Assembly (NCBI RefSeq): GCF_006438925.1
Contig: NZ_RCZA01000005.1
Span: 124,001 to 188,000 of the forward strand
Direction of reading: 5' to 3'
Length of the DNA: 64,000 nucleotides
Source of the DNA: Pseudomonas mandelii
GTDB taxonomy: Bacteria > Pseudomonadota > Gammaproteobacteria > Pseudomonadales > Pseudomonadaceae
Below the pieces are notes generated by a model. It did no database searches and was not told where the DNA came from. It was given only the letters and a program-made list of their open reading frames with translations. Shown here in pieces: positions 52,616 through 62,112 of the stretch. Positions within the stretch are counted from its first letter, which is position 1; the number at the start of each line of letters is the position of its first letter. The translations under genes were made by a program, and so were the position numbers.

Positions 52616-52784
52616 TCCCGGCGCAATTAACCGCAACCTTTTAAACCAAACAAAACTATTGGCTGCCTGACAAGTACAGAGATTGGCTGTTTCATTCAGC
52701 AACGACAGGTTTAGTCTGGAATTACCGCCGACCACGTCCGGCCTATTAACTTTCCGACTCAAGTTGTTTCACTGGAGAAACACC

Positions 52785-53495
52785 ATGAAACTTGCACTTG
52801 TCAGTACCTTGTCGATGACGGTTCTTTTAACGGGTTGTTCAATACCCACTGCACCGAAGGCTGTTTCTTCGCTCGACGGCATTTTCACCGAGCCGGTCGG
52901 CCGCAGCAGTGCCACGCATGTCACCCATGGCAGCAACGTTTCCCTGGGCATCGTCTATAGCCGCAACACTCAGACCAACCGCGCCTACCTTCAGGATTAC
53001 CAGGCCAACGCCGGCACCGGTTTCGGCCAGAGCCTGCTGGTGCAGTCGATTCACGACGCCTACGTCGCCACCTCCAAACCGGACCTGGCGGTGGACTGGG
53101 TCAAAGCATCCTTGCAACGTCAGTTTGGCTCGGTGACGGTGTACCCGGACATGCAAAGTCTCAGGGCCGCTAAACCGGACGTGGTCGCCGTTGTCGATAC
53201 GCGCAGTCAACTGATGACGTCGCGCAGTTCGGATATCAGCGCGAATGTCAGCGCCGCTTTCTACGATACCCATTTCAACTACATCGGCACTGCGCAAGGG
53301 CATGACGCTAAAGAACTGAGTCCGTTATGGGCAGACTATAAACGCAGCGAAGAGATAGTTGCCGATATAAACGAACAACAGAACGTGCAAGTCAGGGCCT
53401 TGCAAAAGTTTGACCAGTCGCTCAGTAATTTATTGACCAGACCGACAGATAAAGTGTCGATGATCGATAACCCAACAGGTCAGAAGTTGTATTAA
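52785..53495 (+). CDS. Lipoprotein of unknown function
   Basis: 236 residues from ATG 52785 (CTGGAGAAA upstream); upstream in-frame codons lie before the signal peptide. The lipobox VLLTGC places the acylated Cys at residue 18 (CSIPTAPK follows). The body contains RAYLQDYQANAGTGFGQSLL, VTVYPDMQSLRAAKPDVVAV and a helical C-terminus (NEQQNVQVRALQKFDQSLSN). Possibly an envelope or surface-assembly lipoprotein; no family assigned. Confidence 0.8.
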   Translation: MKLALVSTLSMTVLLTGCSIPTAPKAVSSLDGIFTEPVGRSSATHVTHGSNVSLGIVYSRNTQTNRAYLQDYQANAGTGFGQSLLVQSIHDAYVATSKPDLAVDWVKASLQRQFGSVTVYPDMQSLRAAKPDVVAVVDTRSQLMTSRSSDISANVSAAFYDTHFNYIGTAQGHDAKELSPLWADYKRSEEIVADINEQQNVQVRALQKFDQSLSNLLTRPTDKVSMIDNPTGQKLY

Positions 53496-53502
53496 GGCGA
53501 AT

Positions 53503-53578
53503 GGCCCCATCGCGAGCAAGCTCGCTCCCACAGGTTATACGCGATCAATGTGGGAGCGAGCTTGCTCGCGATAGGGCC
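53503..53578. repeat. REP palindrome, ~30-bp arms
   Basis: GGCCCCATCGCGAGCAAGCT with the following TCGCTCCCACA at the left, inverted at the right and ending at 53578. Between convergent genes. Confidence 0.88.
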
Positions 53579-53609
53579 CTATCAGACACCACAAAAACAA
53601 CACAAAAAA

Positions 53610-53637
53610 AAGCCCCACATTTCTCAATGCGGGGCTT
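53610..53637 (-). terminator. Rho-independent terminator of the glutamate dehydrogenase gene
   Basis: AAGCCCC (53610-53616) pairs with GGGGCTT (53631-53637); on the - strand the stem runs into a T-rich stretch (eight T opposite the A-run at 53604-53611). It begins ~18 bases after the stop at 53655. Confidence 0.8.
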
Positions 53638-53654
53638 CTTCATTCAGCGCCTGA

Positions 53655-56600
53655 TCAGGCAGCCGGCTCCAACTCAGCGCTGGCAATGCTAGAGGCAGTG
53701 ACTGGCACTACCGCTTGACCGCTCAACGCCAGATCCAGCAACTCACGGTTGGCCACCGCATACATGGCGTAATCAGTGCCGCTGGCGGCACGGATTTCTA
53801 CCAGCATGGCGCGCCAGCGTTCGATCATCCCTTCGTGCTCTTCCATCCACAGCTCCAGACGGGTTTCCACGTCCTGGGTGCCGTCGCCCTGTTGCAGGAC
53901 GGAGATGGTGATCGCACGTTGTTGCCAGTCGACGTCATCGCGGAACGCTTCACGGGCCAGGGCCTGCCAGTTGTTTTCAACCGGCAGAGCGCTGATCTGT
54001 TGCAAGTACCAGGTGATGTCCAGCGCGCTGCCCACGGCGAAGTAAGCCTTCGCCACGTCGGCTGCGTTCTGACCGGTCACGTCGGACGCTTCGATGATCG
54101 GCAGCAAGGTGTACAGGTGAGTGGTGCCTGCAACCATGCGCGCCAGCAACTCAGGAACGCCAGCCGCAACGTACGCCTGATAACGGGTCTGCCAGCCTTC
54201 GCGGGTCGGGCCTTCCAGCAATTCGTCGAGCTTGAGGCCCAGCGCTGCCAGATGTGGACCGAAGTGCGCGACGTCACGGGCAGCATTCTGCTCGTTGCGA
54301 CGGCTGCGCAGGAACCAGCGCGTAGCGCGACGGCCCAGACGCATCAGCTCGTCCATCAGCTCCAGTTGTACGTCGGCGGAAACCTGGTAGTCCAGGGCTT
54401 CGATCTGACGGAACCAGTGCGGGAGGTGGAAGATGTCACGCACGATCACGTAAGCACCGGCCACGTTCGCCGGGCTCATGCCGGTCGACTCTTTGAGTCG
54501 TTGAACGAAGGTGATGCCCATGTGGTTGACCAGATCGTTGGCGATCTGGGTGCTGACGATCTCACGCTTCAGACGGTGACGGCGCATGGCGTCGGAGAAC
54601 TTGCTCACCAGGGTCGGCGGGAAAGCGGTTTCCATGTCGCGCGTCAGGTAATCGTCGTCCGGCACCTGAGAATTGAGCAGCGCTTCCTTGAGGTCGATCT
54701 TGCTGTAGGAGATCAGCACCGACAGCTCTGCACGGGTCAGGCCATGGCCTTCCGCGAGGCGCTCGTTGATCGCTTCTTCAGACGGCAGGAACTCGATGGC
54801 GCGATCCAGCTTGCCGCGGCCTTCCAGATCGTTCATCAGACGTTTGTATTCGGCAATCCGCACGAAAGCACGGCGTGCCGCCAGGGACAGGGCCTGGGTC
54901 TGCTTGTAGTTGTTGCCAAGCACCAGGTTGCCGACTTCGTCGGTCATGCTCGCCAGCAACTGGTTACGTTGCTTGTCGGTCATGTCACCGGCATGAACCA
55001 CTTCGTTCAGCAGGATCTTGATGTTTACTTCGTGGTCGGAGCAGTCCACACCACCGGCGTTGTCGATGAAGTCGGTGTTGGAACCGCCGCCATTGAGGCC
55101 GAATTCGACACGACCCAGCTGGGTCATACCGAGGTTACCGCCCTCGCCCACGACTTTGCAGCGCAGTTCGTTGCCGTTCACGCGCAGTGCATCGTTGGCC
55201 TTGTCGCCGACATCGGCGTGGCTTTCGCTGCTGGCTTTGACGTAAGTACCGATACCGCCGTTCCACAACAGATCCACCGGTGCCTTGAGCAAGGCATTCA
55301 GCAGTTCGGTCGGGGTCAGCTTGTCAGCCTGAATGTCGAAGCGCTCTTTCATCTGCGGGGAAATCGCGATGCTTTTCGCGCTACGGGAGAAGATCCCGCC
55401 GCCTTCGGACATGATGCTGGTGTCGTAGTCCGACCAGGCCGAACGCGGCAGGTCGAACAGGCGCTGACGCTCGGCGAAGCTGTTGGCCGGCTCCGGGTTC
55501 GGGTCAATGAAGATGTGCAAGTGGTTGAACGCTGCGACCAGTTGCAGCTTGTCGGACATCAACAAGCCGTTACCGAACACGTCACCGGCCATGTCGCCGA
55601 CGCCGACCACAGTGATGTTGTCTTCCTGGACATTGATGCCGCGTTCGCGAAAGTGACGTTGAACGCCAACCCACGCGCCCTTGGCGGTGATGCCCATTTT
55701 CTTGTGGTCGTAACCGGCCGAGCCGCCCGATGCGAACGCATCGCCGAGCCAGAAGCCGTAGTCGATGGCGATACCGTTGGCGATGTCGGAGAAGGTTGCA
55801 GTGCCCTTGTCCGCAGCAACCACCAGGTACGGGTCATCGTCGTCATGACGCACGACGTTGACCGGCGGTACCAGCGCGCCGTCTTTCAGGTTGTCGGTGA
55901 TGTCCAACAGGCCCGAGATGAAGATGCGGTAGCAGGCGATGCCCTCGGCCGCGATCTCGTCTCGACCGCCACCCAGTGGCAGGCGACGCGGCAGGAAGCC
56001 GCCCTTCGCGCCAACCGGCACGATGACCGAGTTCTTCACTTGCTGGGCTTTTACCAGGCCCAGGACTTCAGTGCGGTAGTCTTCTTCACGATCAGACCAG
56101 CGCAGACCACCGCGAGCAACGTTGCCGAAGCGCAGGTGCACACCTTCGACGCGTGGCGAGTAAACGAAGATTTCGAACTTCGGTACTGGCTTCGGCAGCT
56201 CTGGAATCTGGTGCGGGTTGAACTTGAAGCTGAAGTAGGACTTGTTCTGACCGTGGGAATCGGTCTGGTAGAAGTTGGTCCGCAGGGTGGCCTTGATCAG
56301 GTCCAGGTAGCGACGCAGGATCCGGTCTTCGTTCAACACCTGGACGTCGTCCAGTGCGCTCAGAATCGCGTGTTCCAGGCGTTGCTGCTTGTCTTCCAGA
56401 TCGTCAGTACCGAGCTTGCGGGCCAGGTAGAAACGGGTTTTGAACAACCGGGTCAACTCGCGAGCGATATCGGTGTGGTTGTTCAGGGTGCTGGCGATGT
56501 AACCCAGGTCGAAGCCCAGGCGAATCTGCTTCATGTAACGGGCGTAGGCGCGCAGCAGCGCGACATCGCGCCATGGCAGGCCGGCGGTCAGCACCAGGCG

Positions 56601-58562
56601 GTTGAACGCATCGTTCTCGGCATCGCCGCGCACGATGTGGACGAACGCGTCCTGCAAGGTGTCGTTGAGTTGCTGGATGTCGAGTTCCAGGCCTTCAGCG
56701 GCGGTGAACGCAAAGTCGTGAATCCAGAACTCGCGGCCATTGTTGTGACGCAGGCGATACGGGAATTCACCCAGCACGCGCAGGCCGAGGTTTTCCAGGA
56801 TCGGCAACACGTCGGACAACGCCAGCGGGGTATCAGCGTGATACAGCTTGCAGTGCAGCTCGCGCTGACCGGAGACCTGACCCAGTGGCTGATAGAAGCT
56901 CATCACCAGCGGATTGGATTCTTTCAGGCTCAGCAGGTGCTGCATGTCGACCACAGCCGAATGCGCGGCGAAACGCTCGCGGTAACCGGCCGGGAAGCCT
57001 TTCGGAAAGTCGGCCAACACGTTGGTGCCGTGGGCTTCGCCGAAGCTTTCGACGACCAGGCTCGCGTAGTCGTCCTGCCAGCTGCGGCAGGCCTGTACCA
57101 CTTCTTTTTCCAGCAGAACCGGGTCGATGTCCAGACGGTTCTTCGGATCGACGCGCAGAATAAGTTGCACGCGGGCCAGCACGGACTCGGAGAAGAAGGT
57201 CCAGAACTCGCAGTCCGAGGCTTTCAGGCGATCCATCAGCACTTGCTGGATCTTCTGGCGCACTTCGGTGGAGTAGATGTCGCGCGGCACGTAGGCCAAG
57301 CAGTAGCAGAAACGACCATACGGGTCTTTGCGCAGGAACACGCGAATCTTGTTGCGTTCCTGGATCTGCACGATCGACATCACGGTGGTGAACAGCTCGT
57401 CCACCGGGGTCTGGAACAGGTCGTCGCGGGGCAGCACTTCAACCACCTGAGCCAGTTCCTTGCCCAAGTGAGCCTTGGCCTGGAAGCCGGAACGGCGTTC
57501 GATTTCTTCGACCTTGCGACGGATGTACGGGATGACCCGCACGCTCTCGCCATACACCGAGGAGGTGTACAGGCCCATGAAACGGCATTCCTTGATGACG
57601 TTGCCGTCGGCGTCGATTTCACGGATCGACACGTAATCCGGGTAAGCCGGACGGTGTACACGGCTTGGGTGCGCAGCCTTGGCGAACGACAGCAGGGTCG
57701 GTTCGCGCAGGTAGTTCACGGCGTAGTCTTCGATGCGCAGGTCATCGTAGGTCAGGCCGGTGCGCAGCAATTTGGTCAGGCCGAGGAAGGAATCCTGGTC
57801 GTAGACGATGTGGCCGCCGTCGGCTTCATCGCGAACCACGAATTCTTCATAGCCCAGGAAGGTGAAGTGGTTGCCCACCAGCCATTCCAGGAAGCTTTTG
57901 ATTTCGGCTTTTTCTTCCGGATCGACAGCGAACTGGCTGTTGTCCAGGCCGGTGAGGATTTCCTGGACCTTGGCTTTCATCGGTTCGAAATCGGCGACCG
58001 CAACGCGGACTTCACCGAGAACCTGTTCCAGTTCCTTGCTCAGGACATTCAGTTCGGCCGAGTTAGCGCAACGGTCGATTTCCAGGTACATCAACGACTC
58101 TTGCAGTACGTCGTCGCCCTGGGTGCCTTTCGGCAGGATTTCCAGCAGCTCGCCCTTGCTGCCGCGACGCACGCTCAGCACAGTGGTTTGCAGGGTGTGA
58201 ATGCTGTAGCCGCGACGGTTCAGCTCGGTGCGTACCGAGTCCACCAGAAACGGCAGGTCGTGGTGCAGCACTTCGACCGCGGTGTGGGTCGACTGCCAGC
58301 CGTGGCGTTCGTAATCGGGGTTGTAGACGCGCACTTGCGGTTGCGCGTGATCGAAGCGCTCAAGCAGGCGCCACGCAGAAAGGGTACAGCCGGCGAGGTC
58401 GGACAACCGACGCTGGGTCAGCTCGTCCAGGGAAATGATGCCGAAAAATTGTTCCGCGAACAGCGCCACTTGTGGCAGTGCCTGTTCACTGATGTGCTGG
58501 GCCAGTGCCGCTTGCAGTTGGTGCTGGAAGTCGGCTTTGCTGGCTGCGGTGAAGAACGCCAT
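53655..58562 (-). CDS. gdhB: Large NAD-specific glutamate dehydrogenase
   Basis: 1635 residues from ATG 58562 (CGGAG ~8 bases upstream; an in-frame extension to 58760 is rejected because it lacks a site and family resemblance). Converts glutamate to 2-oxoglutarate and ammonium with NAD+, mainly catabolic. The ~180 kDa class has an N-terminal regulatory part with ACT-like modules and a catalytic core: KNSVIVPVGAKGGF, DGALVPPVNVVRHDDDDPYL, FSDIANGIAI and DVFGNGLLMS around the substrate and Rossmann regions. P. aeruginosa GdhB is the known relative and is arginine-controlled. Stands alone with its own terminator. Confidence 0.95.
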   Translation of the reverse strand: MAFFTAASKADFQHQLQAALAQHISEQALPQVALFAEQFFGIISLDELTQRRLSDLAGCTLSAWRLLERFDHAQPQVRVYNPDYERHGWQSTHTAVEVLHHDLPFLVDSVRTELNRRGYSIHTLQTTVLSVRRGSKGELLEILPKGTQGDDVLQESLMYLEIDRCANSAELNVLSKELEQVLGEVRVAVADFEPMKAKVQEILTGLDNSQFAVDPEEKAEIKSFLEWLVGNHFTFLGYEEFVVRDEADGGHIVYDQDSFLGLTKLLRTGLTYDDLRIEDYAVNYLREPTLLSFAKAAHPSRVHRPAYPDYVSIREIDADGNVIKECRFMGLYTSSVYGESVRVIPYIRRKVEEIERRSGFQAKAHLGKELAQVVEVLPRDDLFQTPVDELFTTVMSIVQIQERNKIRVFLRKDPYGRFCYCLAYVPRDIYSTEVRQKIQQVLMDRLKASDCEFWTFFSESVLARVQLILRVDPKNRLDIDPVLLEKEVVQACRSWQDDYASLVVESFGEAHGTNVLADFPKGFPAGYRERFAAHSAVVDMQHLLSLKESNPLVMSFYQPLGQVSGQRELHCKLYHADTPLALSDVLPILENLGLRVLGEFPYRLRHNNGREFWIHDFAFTAAEGLELDIQQLNDTLQDAFVHIVRGDAENDAFNRLVLTAGLPWRDVALLRAYARYMKQIRLGFDLGYIASTLNNHTDIARELTRLFKTRFYLARKLGTDDLEDKQQRLEHAILSALDDVQVLNEDRILRRYLDLIKATLRTNFYQTDSHGQNKSYFSFKFNPHQIPELPKPVPKFEIFVYSPRVEGVHLRFGNVARGGLRWSDREEDYRTEVLGLVKAQQVKNSVIVPVGAKGGFLPRRLPLGGGRDEIAAEGIACYRIFISGLLDITDNLKDGALVPPVNVVRHDDDDPYLVVAADKGTATFSDIANGIAIDYGFWLGDAFASGGSAGYDHKKMGITAKGAWVGVQRHFRERGINVQEDNITVVGVGDMAGDVFGNGLLMSDKLQLVAAFNHLHIFIDPNPEPANSFAERQRLFDLPRSAWSDYDTSIMSEGGGIFSRSAKSIAISPQMKERFDIQADKLTPTELLNALLKAPVDLLWNGGIGTYVKASSESHADVGDKANDALRVNGNELRCKVVGEGGNLGMTQLGRVEFGLNGGGSNTDFIDNAGGVDCSDHEVNIKILLNEVVHAGDMTDKQRNQLLASMTDEVGNLVLGNNYKQTQALSLAARRAFVRIAEYKRLMNDLEGRGKLDRAIEFLPSEEAINERLAEGHGLTRAELSVLISYSKIDLKEALLNSQVPDDDYLTRDMETAFPPTLVSKFSDAMRRHRLKREIVSTQIANDLVNHMGITFVQRLKESTGMSPANVAGAYVIVRDIFHLPHWFRQIEALDYQVSADVQLELMDELMRLGRRATRWFLRSRRNEQNAARDVAHFGPHLAALGLKLDELLEGPTREGWQTRYQAYVAAGVPELLARMVAGTTHLYTLLPIIEASDVTGQNAADVAKAYFAVGSALDITWYLQQISALPVENNWQALAREAFRDDVDWQQRAITISVLQQGDGTQDVETRLELWMEEHEGMIERWRAMLVEIRAASGTDYAMYAVANRELLDLALSGQAVVPVTASSIASAELEPAA

Positions 58563-59065
58563 CTGTGGTACTCCGCTTGGGCTTGTTATTGATGGAAGCG
58601 TCGCGTGCAAACCCCTTTCGGGGTAATCCGTCACCCTGTTCCTGATTCTCGGGCAGAGGAAACAGGATGACAGGTGGGTGAAGCTGGACGAGACACTCAG
58701 GTCACATTCACCTTCCATGAATGGGCATCTGCAAAAACGACTGGGCAAGGTGCAGCGCAATGTCTTTACAGGTGCTCATCCGTTGCGCAGCTTAACGAGT
58801 GCGGCAAGCCCCGTGCTTGCAGCGCTGCGACATATTCGGTCATCGGTACGCAGCTTGCGCCTTGTGCATCGAACAACACTAGCAGCCGCACGGCAAAACG
58901 GGGGGTTTAAGCCCGGTTTTGCGGCACATCCGTACCAGAAATGACCAGCAACACCTCAGATGTTCACGACACATCCTCTGACACTCAGGCGAGCAGAAAT
59001 TCCCGAGGGCTGGCAGAATCTCCCTTTGTTCGTCTTCACAACGCTCGTCGAGCCAGGAATTCCCC
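58563..59065. other. Divergent region with no recognisable gene
   Basis: About 500 bases between the glutamate dehydrogenase start and the next + gene. Contains a short CCCCTTTCGGGG hairpin near 58613 and no convincing coding sequence. Should hold promoters for both genes, but I could not name boxes with confidence. Confidence 0.5.
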
Positions 59066-59419
59066 ATGCAAATGACCACCGCCCTCTTGATCGTCAACCC
59101 GTGCGACGACGAAGAAGACAACATGGCCATGCTCTGCTGCCACAGCGATCAGGGCGATATGTTCCTGATGACCCGCTACCCGGACGAGGACGCGCTGGAC
59201 ATCACCCTCGACGGCGAGCCTTCGACGCTGGACGGCGTAAAAGTCACCCTCAGCCCTACCCGCCTGCTGATCGAAATCGCCGCCGCTGACGCTGATGCGC
59301 TCAATGGTGATGATTCGCTGGAAATCATTCACAGCACTGATGCGAGCGATCTGCTGGAAGTGGAAGAGACATTGCAGAACATTCTCAAGGGCACCGGTAC
59401 CTATATCAGCGAGATTTGA
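59066..59419 (+). CDS. Small acidic protein, unknown (Imm10-like shape)
   Basis: 117 residues, strongly acidic. AGGAAT before ATG 59066. Pattern: VNPCDDEEDNMAMLCCHSDQ, then MTRYPDEDALDITLDGE, LSPTRLLIEIAAADADALNG and LEVEETLQNILKG. β-strands followed by an acidic C-terminal helix resemble Imm10-type immunity proteins, but no toxin gene is adjacent and the similarity is only in outline. No signal peptide; cytoplasmic. Confidence 0.65.
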   Translation: MQMTTALLIVNPCDDEEDNMAMLCCHSDQGDMFLMTRYPDEDALDITLDGEPSTLDGVKVTLSPTRLLIEIAAADADALNGDDSLEIIHSTDASDLLEVEETLQNILKGTGTYISEI

Positions 59420-59432
59420 GGGTGCCTTGACC

Positions 59433-59537
59433 GGCCCCTTCGCGAGCAGGCTCGCTCCCACAGGGGATCTCCAGCGGACACAAGATTTGCATCCAGTGCA
59501 ATTCCAATGTGGGAGCGAGCCTGCTCGCGAAGAGGCC
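59433..59537. repeat. REP palindrome, ~30-bp arms
   Basis: GGCCCCTTCGCGAGCAGGCT with TCGCTCCCACA at the left and an inverted copy ending at 59537, spacer ~45 bases. Follows the 117-residue gene and may terminate it. Confidence 0.88.
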
Positions 59538-59711
59538 CTATAGTTCACCACCCCGCCCTACCCATACAAATTTCAAACACTTTCGCCAATCATTTCCCGC
59601 AGATTGCACAAAATGCCGTTAGTCGCCGCCCCCCGCGATAGATTAAAGTAACGCCCCCAGCCCTGGCGTTATTCGAACGTCTTCGGTCACCCTTTCCAGG
59701 AACAGTCATCG

Positions 59712-60671
59712 ATGGAACATCGTGAAGCGCTGCTAGCGCTGCGAACCTTTCTTTCAACGCAGATTCTCGGCCAGGAAAAACTCATCGAGCGCTTGCTCAT
59801 CGCCTTGCTCGCCGACGGCCACATGCTGGTCGAGGGCGCTCCGGGCCTGGCCAAGACCAAGGCCATCAAAGAACTTGCCGAAGGCATCGAAGCACAGTTC
59901 CATCGCATCCAGTTCACACCCGACCTGTTGCCGGCCGACATCACCGGTACGGAAATCTATCGCCCGGAAACCGGCAGTTTCGTGTTCCAGCAAGGTCCGA
60001 TCTTCCACAACCTGGTGCTGGCGGACGAAATCAACCGCGCCCCGGCCAAGGTTCAGTCGGCCCTGCTCGAAGCCATGGGCGAGCGCCAGGTCAGCGTCGG
60101 GCGCAGCACGTATGAGCTGTCGCCGCTGTTTTTGGTGATGGCCACGCAAAACCCGATCGAGCAGGAAGGCACCTATCCACTGCCCGAAGCGCAGCTCGAC
60201 CGCTTCCTGATGCACGTAAAAATCGGCTTTCCGGACGCCGCCGTCGAACGACGGATCCTGCAACAGGCCCGTGGCGAAGCGCTGAACGGCGAAACCAAGC
60301 CCGAGCGTCGGGTCAGCCAGCAGGCGATTTTTGCCGCGCGCAAGGAAATCCTCGGCTTGTACATGGCCGACGCCGTGGAGGAATACTTGGTGCAACTGGT
60401 CATGGCCACGCGCACCCCGGCCAAGTTCGACCCGGAGATGGCCGAGTGGATCGCCTATGGCGCCAGCCCGCGTGGTTCGATTGCCCTCGACCGTTGCGCC
60501 CGGGCCCACGCCTGGCTGGCCGGTCGCGACTTCGTCAGCCCGGAAGACATCCAGGCGGTGCTGTTCGACGTACTGCGCCACCGCATCATTCTTTCCTTTG
60601 AAGCCGAAGCCGCGGGCATCGACCAGGACCGGGTGGTCCAGCGGATTCTCGACGTCGTAGCCGTCGCTTGA
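59712..60671 (+). CDS. MoxR-type AAA+ ATPase
   Basis: 319 residues. Walker A-like loop with EGAPGLAKTKAIK, Walker B VLADEINRAPAKVQSALLEA, sensor 1 ATQNPIEQEGTYPLPEAQLD and sensor 2/lid near the C-terminus (GASPRGSIALDRCARAHA). MoxR ATPases work as chaperones for VWA proteins, here presumably those encoded downstream. First gene of a five-gene operon; start ATG 59712 (CAGGAACAG upstream). Confidence 0.93.
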   Translation: MEHREALLALRTFLSTQILGQEKLIERLLIALLADGHMLVEGAPGLAKTKAIKELAEGIEAQFHRIQFTPDLLPADITGTEIYRPETGSFVFQQGPIFHNLVLADEINRAPAKVQSALLEAMGERQVSVGRSTYELSPLFLVMATQNPIEQEGTYPLPEAQLDRFLMHVKIGFPDAAVERRILQQARGEALNGETKPERRVSQQAIFAARKEILGLYMADAVEEYLVQLVMATRTPAKFDPEMAEWIAYGASPRGSIALDRCARAHAWLAGRDFVSPEDIQAVLFDVLRHRIILSFEAEAAGIDQDRVVQRILDVVAVA

Positions 60672-60676
60672 CCCCG

Positions 60677-61621
60677 ATGAACGCCCTCCTGCCGCCCGAG
60701 CCGGGCATCCGTGTCAGCCTCGCCGAGCTGATCGAGATGCGCCATCGCGTGCGTGAAGTGCAACTGTTTTCCACACCGAGCCAGCGCAGCCCGCTGATCG
60801 GCTTGCACCACTCCAAACTGCGCGGGCGCGGGGTGGACTTCGATCAGGTGCGGGTCTATCAGGCCGGCGATGACGTGCGAAGCATCGACTGGCGCGTCAC
60901 CGCCCGCACCCAGGAACCCCACACCAAACTGTTCCATGAAGAGCGCGAGCGGCCGATTTTCATCATGGTCGAGCAAAGTCGCCGGCTGTTTTTCGGCTCG
61001 GGGCTGATGTTCAAATCGGTGCTCGCCGCCCAGGCCGCGAGCCTGATCGGCTGGGCCGCACTGGGTCATAACGATCGGGTCGGCGGACTGGTGTTCGGCA
61101 ACAACGAGCACTATGAAATCAAGCCACGACGCAGCAAGCAGAGCCTGCTGCAATTGCTCAACCGTCTGGTGCGGGTCAATCAGTCGCTGCACACGGAAAA
61201 CGAGCCGGACCGGGACGCCTTCAACATCGCCCTGCGCCGCGCCCGGGAAGTCCTGCGTCCCGGCAGCCTGGTGATCATAATCTGCGACGAACGCGCCCTG
61301 ACCGAGGGCGCCGAACAACAGCTGAGCCTGTTGTCGCGGCATTGCGATCTATTGCTGCTGCCGGTATCCGACCCGCTGGATCACGCCCTGCCCGCCGCCG
61401 GGCTTTTACGCTTCGCCGAACGCGGTGCGCAACTGGAACTCGACACCCTGAATTTCGAGCTGCGCCAGACCTATCGCGCCCAGGCCGAAGCGCGCATCGC
61501 TCGCTGGGAATTGCTGGCGCAGAAGCTGCGGGTATTGCTGATGCCCCTGAGCACCCAAAGTGAGATGGTCGAGCAACTGCGCGAGTACCTGAACCCACAG
61601 AAACCGGGGAAAGGCCGATGA
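60677..61621 (+). CDS. DUF58 protein of the MoxR-VWA operon
   Basis: 314 residues from ATG 60677; a TTG at 60668 overlapping the moxR stop is possible. Markers LRGRGVDFDQVRVYQAGDDV and RSIDWRVTARTQEPHTKLFH are the DUF58 signature near residues 45-90; a VWA-like fold follows (PIFIMVEQSRRLFFGSGLMF). In Bat-type systems DUF58 proteins accompany MoxR and VWA proteins. The stop overlaps the DUF4381 gene by 4 bases. Confidence 0.92.
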   Translation: MNALLPPEPGIRVSLAELIEMRHRVREVQLFSTPSQRSPLIGLHHSKLRGRGVDFDQVRVYQAGDDVRSIDWRVTARTQEPHTKLFHEERERPIFIMVEQSRRLFFGSGLMFKSVLAAQAASLIGWAALGHNDRVGGLVFGNNEHYEIKPRRSKQSLLQLLNRLVRVNQSLHTENEPDRDAFNIALRRAREVLRPGSLVIIICDERALTEGAEQQLSLLSRHCDLLLLPVSDPLDHALPAAGLLRFAERGAQLELDTLNFELRQTYRAQAEARIARWELLAQKLRVLLMPLSTQSEMVEQLREYLNPQKPGKGR

Positions 61622-62112
61622 GCAGCCTCGATCAACTGCAACCGCTGATCTCCCCGCCACCGATTGAATTCTGGCCACCGGCACCGGGCTGGTGGCTGTT
61701 GCTGGTGTTACTGCCGCTCATCGGTTTCGGTCTGTGGAAGGCCAGGCACTTCTTTGCGAACAAACGTCCGATCGTGCGCGCCGAACAACCGCTGGACCCG
61801 GTGCGCCTTGCCGCGCTGGCAGAACTCGCGCGGATGCCCAAACCCTACGACGGCGCGCCGGCCGGTGCCTGGTTGCAGCAACTCAACGGTTTGCTCAAAC
61901 GCCTGTGCCGCAACCACTACCCCTACAGCCAGAGCCATACCCTCAATGGGCGCAAATGGCTGGCATTCCTCGACAATCGTTGCCCGGCTGCCGGTCTGAC
62001 CCGCTGGATGGTGCTGGTCGAAGGCGCCTACAAACCCGAATGCAAACTCGACGACAAGGCCATCGCCGGCCTGACTCAAGCGGTCGATACCTGGATTCGT
62101 AAACATGTTTGA
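61618..62112 (+). CDS. DUF4381 single-pass membrane protein
   Basis: 164 residues. One helix near residues 20-36 (PGWWLLLVLLPLIGFGLWKA), then a cytoplasmic helical domain (PVRLAALAELARMPKPYDGA, LNGLLKRLCRNHYPY). Usual small member of MoxR-DUF58-DUF4381-VWA operons. Overlaps the DUF58 gene by ATGA and the VWA gene by 8 bases. Confidence 0.9.
   Translation: MSSLDQLQPLISPPPIEFWPPAPGWWLLLVLLPLIGFGLWKARHFFANKRPIVRAEQPLDPVRLAALAELARMPKPYDGAPAGAWLQQLNGLLKRLCRNHYPYSQSHTLNGRKWLAFLDNRCPAAGLTRWMVLVEGAYKPECKLDDKAIAGLTQAVDTWIRKHV

Noticed and set aside
53715..58592. 1625-codon open frame antisense to glutamate dehydrogenase
   Set aside because: Full-length shadow created by codon bias; Val/Gln/His-rich, no motifs, no ribosome site.
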